Assembly (NCBI GenBank): GCA_035701265.1
Contig: DASSNU010000001.1
Location: 115,751-179,750, forward strand
Length of the DNA: 64,000 nt
From: DASSNU01 sp035701265
Lineage (GTDB): Bacteria > Gemmatimonadota > Gemmatimonadetes > Gemmatimonadales > Gemmatimonadaceae
Direction of reading: 5' to 3'
The position numbers were made by a program, and so were the translations under genes. Positions 50,554-58,648 of this stretch are shown here, in pieces (within the stretch, counting starts at the first letter, position 1; each line of letters opens with the position of its first letter). Under the pieces are notes generated by a model that had not been told where the DNA came from, made no database searches, and worked only from the letters and a program-made list of their open reading frames with translations.

Positions 50554-51033
50554 TTAGATCAGGACCTGCCTGATGAGTGCCTCGATGTCGAGCAGCACGA
50601 TCACCTGCTCCTCCAACTGCAACAACGCCCGCACGGGACCGTCGGGGCGGACATCCGCGCCCGCCGCTTCGGTCTCCGTGGACATGTCGTGAACGTCCAG
50701 GACTTCGTCCACCGCCAACCCCACCCGCTTTCCTTCGTAGTCGGCCATGAGCACCGACGCGAACTCGTGACCCGTGGGCTGGCCGCCCAACCGCACGCCC
50801 AGGTCGATGACCGTGAGAATGGAGCCCCGCACGTTGATCAGCCCCGCCACCCAGGGGGGCGCCCCCGGGAGACGCGTGGCCTTCCGCCACGGGATGATCT
50901 CCGACACGGTGTCGATCTCGAGCGCGTACGACCGTCCATCCACGCGGAACACCACGATGCGACGCGCGCGGCGCTCGTGCGCTGCGCCGTCGGTCGCCTC
51001 GTCAGCTATCGCGGCTGTAGAAACCGAAGTCAT
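50554..51033 (-). CDS. cheW: CheW coupling protein (third of three, canonical)
   Basis: 159 residues with a full CheW domain after a 25-residue lead. The RRIVVFRVDGRSYALEIDTVSEII strands and the VAGLINVRGSILTVIDL core, with the canonical GLINxRG motif, make this the most typical of the three CheW proteins here. It is the likely array coupler for CheA. Its first 32 bases overlap the end of rluD in another frame, so the chemosensory genes are tied into the upstream housekeeping transcript. Confidence 0.93.
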   Translation of the reverse strand: MTSVSTAAIADEATDGAAHERRARRIVVFRVDGRSYALEIDTVSEIIPWRKATRLPGAPPWVAGLINVRGSILTVIDLGVRLGGQPTGHEFASVLMADYEGKRVGLAVDEVLDVHDMSTETEAAGADVRPDGPVRALLQLEEQVIVLLDIEALIRQVLI

Positions 51034-52129
51034 CCAGCGGATCCGCGTGCGTGAAGAGCAGGTCCGGACCGGCCACGGCCGCCAGGCTGTGTGCCAGGTC
51101 CGCGGGCAGACCGGACCGAACTTCGATCCGCGCACCCGTTGCCGGGTGCGGGAAGACGAGCCAGGCGGCGTGCAGGAAATGCCGACGCGGCGGTAGTGCC
51201 GCCAGCCGGCGCCCCCCTCCCCCACCGTAGACGTCATCGCCCACCACCGGATGTCCGATCGATGCAAGATGCACCCTGATCTGGTGCGTCCGTCCCGTGT
51301 GCAACGTGGCACGCAGGAGGTCCATCGAGTCGAATCGGGCGAGGCGAACGAAGTCGGTCCGTGCTCCTCTTCCGCTACTGACGATTGCCATGCGCTTTCG
51401 GTCTCGCGGGTCCCGGCCGATGGGGCGGTCGACGGTGAGACGGTCGGCATCGAGATGCCCCCAGGCCATGGCCGCGTACCGCCTGGCAATGCGCCGCGCG
51501 GCGAGCGCCGCACCCAGGCGGCGGTGCGCCAGGTCGGTCTTGGCCACCAGGAGCAGCCCCGAGGTGTCCTTGTCCAGTCGATGGACGATCCCGGCGCGCT
51601 CCGCGCCACCCCCAGTGGCGAGCGGTCCACCGCGCCCGCGGAGTGCGTTGACGAGCGTGCCGGACCAGTGCCCGGGAGCAGGGTGCACCACCATGCCGGC
51701 GGGCTTGTCCACCACCAGCACGTGCTCATCCTCGTAGCGGATGTCGAGGGGAATGTCTTCCGGGACGACCGTGCGTTGTGGAGGAGCGGGGAGATCCACC
51801 GTGACGGGCAATCCCGCGTGCGGGCGAGAGCCCGCCTTCTCGCGCGCGCCGTTCACGAGCACCTGGCCTGCGGCGATGAGCGTGGCCGCGCGCGAACGCG
51901 AGAGGTCGAGCGCGCGCGCGACCAGGGTATCGAGCCGGTCGGTGTTGTCCGGGGGGACGGGAAAGCTTACCCGTTCGCCGCCCCGGTGCGCCTCACCCGA
52001 GGCGGGTGTGGCACTGCCCGAGGCAGAGGTGTCCGGGGCGGCAGCATCTCGAGCGGAGGCGCTCGCGACGGGCGCGGGAGCGCCGGAGGGATCATCGGGG
52101 ATCGGCACGTCGTGCCCGTCCCCGGTCAC
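51002..52129 (-). CDS. rluD: RluD-type 23S rRNA pseudouridine synthase
   Basis: 375 residues. A disordered acidic lead (about 1-60) precedes an S4 RNA-binding domain (about 65-115, DRLDTLVARALDLSRSRAATLIAAG). The catalytic domain follows, with HRLDKDTSGLLLVAKT carrying the active-site aspartate, then GRTHQIRVHLASIGHPVVGD. RluD modifies helix 69 of 23S rRNA, while RluC acts elsewhere; the S4 plus catalytic layout cannot separate these with certainty. The GTG overlaps lspA (GTGA) and the end overlaps cheW. Confidence 0.9.
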   Translation of the reverse strand: MTGDGHDVPIPDDPSGAPAPVASASARDAAAPDTSASGSATPASGEAHRGGERVSFPVPPDNTDRLDTLVARALDLSRSRAATLIAAGQVLVNGAREKAGSRPHAGLPVTVDLPAPPQRTVVPEDIPLDIRYEDEHVLVVDKPAGMVVHPAPGHWSGTLVNALRGRGGPLATGGGAERAGIVHRLDKDTSGLLLVAKTDLAHRRLGAALAARRIARRYAAMAWGHLDADRLTVDRPIGRDPRDRKRMAIVSSGRGARTDFVRLARFDSMDLLRATLHTGRTHQIRVHLASIGHPVVGDDVYGGGGGRRLAALPPRRHFLHAAWLVFPHPATGARIEVRSGLPADLAHSLAAVAGPDLLFTHADPLDDFGFYSRDS

Positions 52130-52671
52130 GCGCCGCGTGAGGGCTCCGCAGGGTGCGCCACCGGCGGGGACGACGGCGCCGGCTCGCGCTCATCGTCTCC
52201 CCACAGCACCCAGGCAAGCAGGAGTGCGCCGATGCTCACGGCGACGTCGGCCACGTTGAAGGTGGGCCAGCGCTTGGTACCGATGCCGATGTCCAGGAAG
52301 TCCACCACCCCCATGGGAGAGCGCACGCGGTCGATGAGATTGCCCACCGCGCCGCCACACACGAGCCCGATCGCCACCGCGCGCAGCGACTCACCCGGTG
52401 CGGTGCGCCGATACAACCGCCAGAGCACGGCCAGCGCGATCAGGGTGAGGGCGAGGAAGATCCAGCGCGAGAACTGGCCCAGATCGAGTCCGAAGGCCGC
52501 GCCCCGGTTGTACACGAGGGTGAACCGCACCACGTCCCCCAGCACACGATGCGAGAGGTGCGACGGCGAGAGCGCCTGAACGGCCAGCCACTTGGTGATG
52601 ACGTCGGTACCGACGACGACCGCGATCAGCGTCCAGAAGATCCGAGCGGGGTTACGCCTGCTTCTTTCCAT
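52126..52671 (-). CDS. lspA: Lipoprotein signal peptidase LspA
   Basis: Integral membrane aspartyl peptidase of 181 residues with four TM helices that cleaves prolipoprotein signal peptides after diacylglyceryl transfer. The family landmarks are VYNRGAAFG, GGAVGNLIDR, VDFLD and TFNVADV, the last two supplying the catalytic aspartates. The C-terminal tail is Pro/Glu-rich and unconserved. The ATG overlaps the dksA-type gene by 20 bases. Confidence 0.96.
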   Translation of the reverse strand: MERSRRNPARIFWTLIAVVVGTDVITKWLAVQALSPSHLSHRVLGDVVRFTLVYNRGAAFGLDLGQFSRWIFLALTLIALAVLWRLYRRTAPGESLRAVAIGLVCGGAVGNLIDRVRSPMGVVDFLDIGIGTKRWPTFNVADVAVSIGALLLAWVLWGDDEREPAPSSPPVAHPAEPSRGA

Positions 52672-53092
52672 CTTCCTCGCGCTGCTTGCACGTGATGCAG
52701 AGACGCGCGTGCGGAAGCGCATCGAGTCGGTCGAAATCGATCTCGCCGCCACAGCTGTGACACTTGCCGAACGTTTCGGGGGCGCGGTAGAGCCGGCGCA
52801 GCGCTTCGTCGATGTGCCAGAGGAAGCGCCCCTCCTGACTGGCGAACAGGAACGCCTTCTCGCGCTCCATCGCATCCGTCCCCTGGTCGGCCATGTGGAA
52901 CGAGTAGGAGCTGAGATCGCCGTCCGCCGATTGCGGCGTGGCGTTGAACGTCTCGTCGTAGTGCCCCAATTCCTTCAGCACACGGCGGCGCTCTTCGAGC
53001 AAGCGCTTCTCGAAGTGCGCCAACATCTTCTTGCTCATCGCCTTCGGCTTCGCCGGCGCTTTCGGCTTCTTTGCTCCCGCTGGGGACGCCAT
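52652..53092 (-). CDS. TraR/DksA-family C4-type zinc finger protein
   Basis: 146 residues: a basic Ala/Pro/Lys lead (about 1-20), a helical coiled-coil (about 22-105) and a C-terminal C4 zinc finger, CHSC to CITC (about 110-137). DksA-family proteins enter the RNA polymerase secondary channel and adjust rRNA and stress transcription with ppGpp. The two coiled-coil tip acidic residues cannot be assigned by eye, so it may be DksA or a DksA-like variant. It lies two bases after ileS and overlaps lspA. Confidence 0.88.
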   Translation of the reverse strand: MASPAGAKKPKAPAKPKAMSKKMLAHFEKRLLEERRRVLKELGHYDETFNATPQSADGDLSSYSFHMADQGTDAMEREKAFLFASQEGRFLWHIDEALRRLYRAPETFGKCHSCGGEIDFDRLDALPHARLCITCKQREEDGKKQA

Positions 53093-53094
53093 AG

Positions 53095-56000
53095 CTAGCG
53101 CACTCTCGTCAGGGCGATGCGCGCGGTGAGTCCGTCGAGATCCACCGTCTGCAACGCGTCGTGATCACCGGCGGCCTGGCCGCCAACACTCATCTCCACC
53201 GCCAGCACCTCGGCGGCCACGTACTCCCGGTGTGCGGCGGCCGCTTCCTCCACCGCCGCATCCCCACCCACGTGCAGCCGGATGCGGTCGCTCACTTCGA
53301 AACCGGCATCCTTGCGCAGCCGCTGCACGCGGCTCACCAGCTCCCTCGCCACCCCTTCGCGGCGCAGCTCCGGCGTGATCTCCGGATCGAGCGCGGCTAC
53401 GTACCCGCCGGACTCCTGCACCACCAGGGCCCCGCTCGCCCGGCGGAGGACGCTCACGTCATCGGGCTGCAACACGTGCGATTCTCCCTCCACCGACACG
53501 GCCACCGGCTCGCCGCGCTGCAACGCCGCCACCGCCGCCCCGTCGAGCGCGGCCACGGCTGCCGCCACCAGCGGCGTGCGCTTTCCAAACCGCTTCCCGA
53601 GCGCACGGTAGTTCGGCCGCGCCTCGAGCTGCACCAGCGCATCGCCGTCCGACACGAACTCCACCTCCTTCACGTTCAACTCGGCGGCCAGGAGCGGCAC
53701 CAGGGGCTGAACGGCCGGAGCCTTGTAATTTGGCACGACGCATACCAGTCGCGAAAGCGGCTGGCGAACTTTCACCCCCGCCTCCTCGCGCGCCGCACGC
53801 GCCAGCGTGGCCAGCGTCCGGATGTCCGTCATCGCGCCTTCCAGCGCCGGATCGCGCCGCGCCCCCCCCGTCCCCCGTGCACCCTCACGCACGTACGACG
53901 CCAGGTGCACCGATTCGCCCGTCAACTCGCGGTGGATCCAGTCGGTGACGAACGGACAGAAGGGCGCGAGCAGCCGGCAGGTGACCACCAGCACCTCGTA
54001 CAGCGTGGCGAAGGCGGCACGGTTGTCCAACCCGTCCACCTCGTAGAAGCGCGAGCGGTTGAGACGCACGTACCAGTTGGAGACGTCATCCACCACGAAG
54101 TCCATCACCGCACGCACGGCCTGCGTGGCGTCGAACGCGACGAGCGCATCGTGCGCCTGTGTCTCCACCGCCGCCAGCCGCGAGAGTATCCAGCGGTCCA
54201 CCGCGGGGCGCGCCTCCGGCGCCGGGTCGGCATCCGATAGCGCCCAGCCGAAATTCGCGTAGCGCGCGAACATGCCGGTGTACACGTTGCGCAGCGTGAG
54301 CAAGACGCGCCCCGCCACATCGCGAATGGCCTCCTCGTCGAACAGCTTGGGAAGCCACACCTGCGACGACGCCAGGAAATAGAGCCGCACCGCATCCGCA
54401 CCGTGGCGCGCCGCCACCGCCCACGGATCCACCACGTTGCCACGGTGCTTCGACATCTTCTGCCCGGCCGCGTCGAGGATCATGTCGTTCACCACCACGT
54501 TCCGGTACGGCGACGCCGCATCGGGAGCGTTGTTGGGGAGCGCATCCCCCAGTCCGGTGGCAATGGCGAGGAGCGAATAGAACCATCCGCGCGTCTGGTC
54601 CACCCCTTCCGCGATGAAGTCCGCGGGGAAGTGGCGCGCGGTGTCCTCCTGCCCCTCGAACGGATAGTGCCACTGCGCGAACGGCATCGATCCGGAATCG
54701 AACCACGCGTCGGCCACTTCGGGCGTGCGGCGCATCGTGCCGCCGCACCGTGCGCACGGCCACGTGTACGCATCGATGAACGGCTTGTGCGGATCGAACG
54801 TCTCCGGGAGTGGCTGCCCCCAGCGCGCCGCAAGCTGCGCGTAGCTGCCGATGGCTTCGCGATGCGTGTCGTCGGCGTCGCACACCCAGATCGGGAGCGG
54901 CGTGCCCCAGTACCGGTCGCGCGAGAGCGCCCAATCCACGTTGTTGGTGAGCCACTCGCCGAACCGCCCCGCGCCCGTCTCGGGGGGATACCAGTGGACG
55001 CGCGCGTTGCGCGCGAGCATGCGGTCGCGGAACGCCGTGGTGCGCACGAACCACGACTCGCGTGCGTAGTACAGGAGCGGCGTGTCGCACCGCCAGCAGA
55101 AGGGGTACGCGTGCACGATCGTGCCGCTGCGGAAGAGCACGCCGCGGCGGCGCAGCTCCTCGATGATGAGCGGATCGGCATCCTTCACGAAGCGCCCCCC
55201 GACCAGCGGGATGCCGGCGTCGAACTCCCCGCGCGCGTTCACCGGCCGCACGAAGGCCAGCCCGTTCCGCTGCCCTGCGGCAAAGTCGTCGGCACCGAAG
55301 GCGGGGGAGAGATGCACGATCCCGGTCCCATCCGCCGCGGAGACGAACTCCTCGCCGAGCACCACCTCGTGTGCGCCATCCGCGGGATAGGGCACCCAGT
55401 CGAGCGGGCGCCGATAGCGCAGTCCCACGAGCTCGCCGCCAGTGAGGCGGCGCACGATCTCCCACCGATCGGTGTAGTCTTCCCCGAGCACGGCGCGGGC
55501 ACGCGCATCAGCAAGGATGAGCGGCCGCGCGTCCCCCTCTCGCCGCCGGACCACGACGTAGTCGATGGCCGGGTTCACCGCGAGCGCGGTGTTGGAGACG
55601 AGCGTCCACGGCGTGGTGGTCCACACCAGGAGCCGCGCGCCTTCACCGCCGACCTTGGCCGCGTCCTCCGCCGCCAGCTCGAGCGCCACGAACACGCTGG
55701 GATCCGTGGCGTCGCGGTAGCCTTGCGCCACCTCGTGGCTGGAGAGCGCGGTGCCGCATCGCGCGCAGTACGGCAGAATCTTGAAGCCACGATAGAGCAG
55801 ATCGCGCTCGAAGAGCGTCGCGAGCGCCCACCACACGCTCTCCACGTAGTCGTTGGCGTACGTCACGTACGGATTCGCGTAGTCGAGCCAGTAGCCGATC
55901 CGCTCGCTCAGCCGCTCGAACTCTTCGCGGTGACGCCAGACGCTCTCGCGGCAGAGCGCGTTGAAGCGCTCCACCCCGACCTCTTCGATCTGCGGCTTGC

Positions 56001-56334
56001 CGCTGATGCCCAGCTCCTTCTCGACCTCGATCTCCACCGCGAGACCGTGCGTGTCCCACCCCGCCTTGCGCGTGACGTGACAACCAGTCATGACCCGGAA
56101 GCGGCAGAAGAGATCCTTGATCGTGCGCGCCGCCACGTGGTGGATGCCGGGACGGCCGTTGGCCGTGGGTGGGCCCTCGAAGAACACCCACTCCGGCGCC
56201 CCCTCGCGCGCATGCTGCACGCGCGCGAACAGATCTTCGGCGCGCCAGCGCTCGAGCATCTCCTCCTCCAGCTCGGCGGCGGGGCGATCCGCCGGCAGCT
56301 CGCGGAAGCGCGTGGACTCGGCGGCGCTCGTCAC
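53095..56334 (-). CDS. ileS: Isoleucine--tRNA ligase, class-2 (eukaryote-like) type
   Basis: Class I synthetase of 1079 residues charging tRNA-Ile, with editing. The HIGH-type motif is GIHH (63-66), RKAGWDTHGLAVEIEVEKELG is typical of the large IleRS2 subgroup, and the KMSKH loop is at 626-630. Cys pairs near 195 and about 520 are likely zinc sites. IleRS2 enzymes are associated with natural mupirocin resistance, which is family knowledge and untested here. The GTG start overlaps punA (GTGA), and the C-terminal domain is full length. Confidence 0.95.
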   Translation of the reverse strand: MTSAAESTRFRELPADRPAAELEEEMLERWRAEDLFARVQHAREGAPEWVFFEGPPTANGRPGIHHVAARTIKDLFCRFRVMTGCHVTRKAGWDTHGLAVEIEVEKELGISGKPQIEEVGVERFNALCRESVWRHREEFERLSERIGYWLDYANPYVTYANDYVESVWWALATLFERDLLYRGFKILPYCARCGTALSSHEVAQGYRDATDPSVFVALELAAEDAAKVGGEGARLLVWTTTPWTLVSNTALAVNPAIDYVVVRRREGDARPLILADARARAVLGEDYTDRWEIVRRLTGGELVGLRYRRPLDWVPYPADGAHEVVLGEEFVSAADGTGIVHLSPAFGADDFAAGQRNGLAFVRPVNARGEFDAGIPLVGGRFVKDADPLIIEELRRRGVLFRSGTIVHAYPFCWRCDTPLLYYARESWFVRTTAFRDRMLARNARVHWYPPETGAGRFGEWLTNNVDWALSRDRYWGTPLPIWVCDADDTHREAIGSYAQLAARWGQPLPETFDPHKPFIDAYTWPCARCGGTMRRTPEVADAWFDSGSMPFAQWHYPFEGQEDTARHFPADFIAEGVDQTRGWFYSLLAIATGLGDALPNNAPDAASPYRNVVVNDMILDAAGQKMSKHRGNVVDPWAVAARHGADAVRLYFLASSQVWLPKLFDEEAIRDVAGRVLLTLRNVYTGMFARYANFGWALSDADPAPEARPAVDRWILSRLAAVETQAHDALVAFDATQAVRAVMDFVVDDVSNWYVRLNRSRFYEVDGLDNRAAFATLYEVLVVTCRLLAPFCPFVTDWIHRELTGESVHLASYVREGARGTGGARRDPALEGAMTDIRTLATLARAAREEAGVKVRQPLSRLVCVVPNYKAPAVQPLVPLLAAELNVKEVEFVSDGDALVQLEARPNYRALGKRFGKRTPLVAAAVAALDGAAVAALQRGEPVAVSVEGESHVLQPDDVSVLRRASGALVVQESGGYVAALDPEITPELRREGVARELVSRVQRLRKDAGFEVSDRIRLHVGGDAAVEEAAAAHREYVAAEVLAVEMSVGGQAAGDHDALQTVDLDGLTARIALTRVR

Positions 56335-57215
56335 ATCCGCTCCAATACGCCGCGCACCAGCGCGGACAGCTGCGGCTCCGCACCCGCCGCGGTCGCGAGA
56401 ATCGCCTCCAGCGATGCCGGCTCCAGCGCATCGGGAAGACAGCGGTCGGTGATGATGGAGACGCCGAGCACGCGCATGCCGCCGTGCACGGCGACGATCA
56501 CCTCGGGCACGGTGGACATGCCGACCACGTCAGCTCCGATCGCGCGCAGGAAGCGATACTCCGCGCGCGTCTCGAGATTGGGTCCGGTGACCGCGACGTA
56601 GACGCCCTCGCGCACCACGATACGCTCCGCCAGCGCCACGTCGCGCGCCAGCGCACGCAGCTCGGCATCGTACGGCTCCGACATGTCCGGAAAGCGCGGT
56701 CCCAGACGATCGTCGTTCGGACCCACCAGCGGGTTGTCGCCCAAGAGGTTGATGTGATCGGCAATGAGCACGAGCTCTCCGGGGTTCCACAGCGGATGCA
56801 TGCCACCGCACGCGTTCGAGACGATGAGCACCGGCGCGCCGAGCGCGCGCAGCACGCGCACTGGAAAGGTGACCTGCTGTAGCGTGTACCCCTCGTAGCG
56901 ATGGAAGCGCCCCTGCATGGCCACCACGCGGCGTCCGGCCAGCGTGCCGCACAACAGGCGCCCGGCGTGCGACTCCACCGTGGAGAGCGGAAAGCCGGGG
57001 ACCTCCGCGTAGTCGATGGCGGCGGCGACGTCGATGTCCTGCGCCAGCCGTCCCAACCCGGTGCCCAGGATGATGGCCGCCTCCGGTCGCTCGCTCCATC
57101 GCTCGCGCACGACGGCGGCGGCCGCCTGGATGCGCTCTACCAGTGTGTGCGCGTCGCCGGCATCGGTGGAGTCGCCGCGCCCGTGGGCGGCGACGGCGGG
57201 TGCGTCGAGAGCCAC
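56331..57215 (-). CDS. punA: Purine nucleoside phosphorylase
   Basis: Trimeric class I PNP of 294 residues that phosphorolyses purine nucleosides to base and ribose-1-phosphate. Key segments are ILGTGLGRL, the SHAGR histidine loop, the SNACGGMHPLW purine-site stretch, and TGPNLETRAEYRFLRAIGADVVGM. I use the GTG at 57215 with an AAGGAG ten bases upstream, which gives a short Ala-rich lead. Its neighbours divIVA and yggS form a run also seen in other bacteria near cell-division genes. Confidence 0.94.
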   Translation of the reverse strand: MALDAPAVAAHGRGDSTDAGDAHTLVERIQAAAAVVRERWSERPEAAIILGTGLGRLAQDIDVAAAIDYAEVPGFPLSTVESHAGRLLCGTLAGRRVVAMQGRFHRYEGYTLQQVTFPVRVLRALGAPVLIVSNACGGMHPLWNPGELVLIADHINLLGDNPLVGPNDDRLGPRFPDMSEPYDAELRALARDVALAERIVVREGVYVAVTGPNLETRAEYRFLRAIGADVVGMSTVPEVIVAVHGGMRVLGVSIITDRCLPDALEPASLEAILATAAGAEPQLSALVRGVLERM

Positions 57216-57222
57216 GCCGGCA

Positions 57223-57957
57223 TCACTCCTTGACGAGCGATTCCAGCCACGCGGGCGTCTTGATCGGCACGCGCGATTCGCCGCTCCCCGGTTCCGTGAT
57301 CGGCGCGGACGATGCCGGGCGCGACTCCGAAGCGGAGGGCACATCCGCTGCGTTCGAGCGGGGCGCTGCGGCGGGAGCGGGCGCACCGCGCTGCGCGCTC
57401 GATCCTCCACCCGCTGCCATCTCCTGCGTCGTCGCCGTGCTCGACGTGCTGGTGGATGCGGGAGCCGCGGCGGGCGCTGCGCTCGCATCGAGCCGCGCAG
57501 CCTCCAGTGCGTTCACCTCGGCCAGGTGCCGCTCGGCCGCCATGCGCAACTGCGCGATGAAAGCATGTCGCGCGCGCTCGAGCGACGCGAGCTCCGCGCG
57601 CAGGCGATCGCCTTCCCGACGCGCATCCTCGATGATCCGCTCCGCCTCCGAGCGCGCCTCACGCAGGATGAGCTGCGACTCGCGGTCGGCCTGCTCGCGC
57701 GTCTCCGCACGCAACTGCTGTGCGGACACGAGCGCGTCGTTGAGTGCCTTGTCGCGATCGCGGAAGGCCTTGAGCTGCTCGTGGAATCCGCGCGCCTTCG
57801 CCTCCAGATCGCGGTTCGCCCGGGTGAGGCGGTCCAGCTCATCCGCCACTTGCGTGCGGAACTCCTCCACCCGCGCGCGGTCGTAGCCGCGCAGCGCGGA
57901 GCCGAAGTCGTAGTGCCGGACGTCCAGAGGAGTGAGGTAGAACGCTTCATCCGTCAT
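57223..57957 (-). CDS. divIVA: DivIVA-domain protein
   Basis: 244 residues. The N-terminal DivIVA domain (about 1-65) has LTPLDVRHYDFGSALRGYDRARVEEFR, and an extended coiled coil runs to about residue 150. A disordered Ala/Pro/Ser tail (about 155-244) follows. DivIVA proteins bind curved membrane at poles and septa and recruit division or wall-synthesis proteins. In Gram-negative phyla the role is poorly known. It overlaps yggS by four bases (ATGA). Confidence 0.88.
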   Translation of the reverse strand: MTDEAFYLTPLDVRHYDFGSALRGYDRARVEEFRTQVADELDRLTRANRDLEAKARGFHEQLKAFRDRDKALNDALVSAQQLRAETREQADRESQLILREARSEAERIIEDARREGDRLRAELASLERARHAFIAQLRMAAERHLAEVNALEAARLDASAAPAAAPASTSTSSTATTQEMAAGGGSSAQRGAPAPAAAPRSNAADVPSASESRPASSAPITEPGSGESRVPIKTPAWLESLVKE

Positions 57958-58637
57958 GATGCTCTCGCTCCGAAAAGTACGGTGCCGAGTCTGATCATCG
58001 TGGCACCCTCCTCCACCGCCACCACGTAGTCACCGGACATCCCCATCGACAGCTCGGTGGCCGGATGTCCCGCCGCCCGCAGGCGTTCGCGCGCGGCGCG
58101 CGCACCGGCGAACACCTGCCGGAGCGACCGCTCGTCCGCATCGATCGGCGCCATGGTCATGGCACCACGCACGCGAATGCCCGGCATGCACGCCAGCCGC
58201 TCCGCCAGCGCGGGAATGTCCTCCGGCGCCACGCCTCCCTTGCTCCCTTCGCCGGACACGTTCACCTCCACGAGCGCGTCCACCGGACGTCCGCGTGCCT
58301 GGCCGTGGGCGTCCACGGCGGCGGCCAGCCGCTCGCTGTCCAGCGAGTGCAGCAGAGTGAAGGCGTCGAGCAGCTTCACCTTGTTGCGCTGGAGGTGGCC
58401 GATGAGGTGCCAGGCGACGGGCACGTCCGTCTCCTGCATCTTGGCGATCGCCTCCTGAACCCGGTTCTCCCCCACATCGCGCAGCCCCGCGTCCCACGCC
58501 GCTCGCACGGCATCCGGGCCGTGCGTCTTGGTGACGGCCACGATGGTGACGGTCTGGCCATGCCCTCCGGTGGCGCGAGCGGCGGCAATGCGCTCCTCGA
58601 CCGCGGCAAGTCGGCCAGGGAGGTCCTCAAATGGCAT
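57954..58637 (-). CDS. yggS: PLP-binding protein YggS (PLPBP family)
   Basis: 227 residues. A monomeric TIM-barrel fold with the PLP lysine Lys37 in TIVAVTKTHG and the C-terminal phosphate-binding SMGMSGDYVVAVEEGATMIRLGT. Family members keep PLP homeostasis and have no proven enzymatic reaction. In many bacteria the gene sits next to division genes, as here before divIVA. A gap of 11 bases separates it from the DUF2723 gene. Confidence 0.94.
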   Translation of the reverse strand: MPFEDLPGRLAAVEERIAAARATGGHGQTVTIVAVTKTHGPDAVRAAWDAGLRDVGENRVQEAIAKMQETDVPVAWHLIGHLQRNKVKLLDAFTLLHSLDSERLAAAVDAHGQARGRPVDALVEVNVSGEGSKGGVAPEDIPALAERLACMPGIRVRGAMTMAPIDADERSLRQVFAGARAARERLRAAGHPATELSMGMSGDYVVAVEEGATMIRLGTVLFGARAS

Positions 58638-58648
58638 AACACGCTAAC

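Noticed and set aside
54403..56601. Plus-strand frame of 732 codons opposite ileS
   Set aside because: Antisense to a full-length IleRS with intact catalytic motifs.
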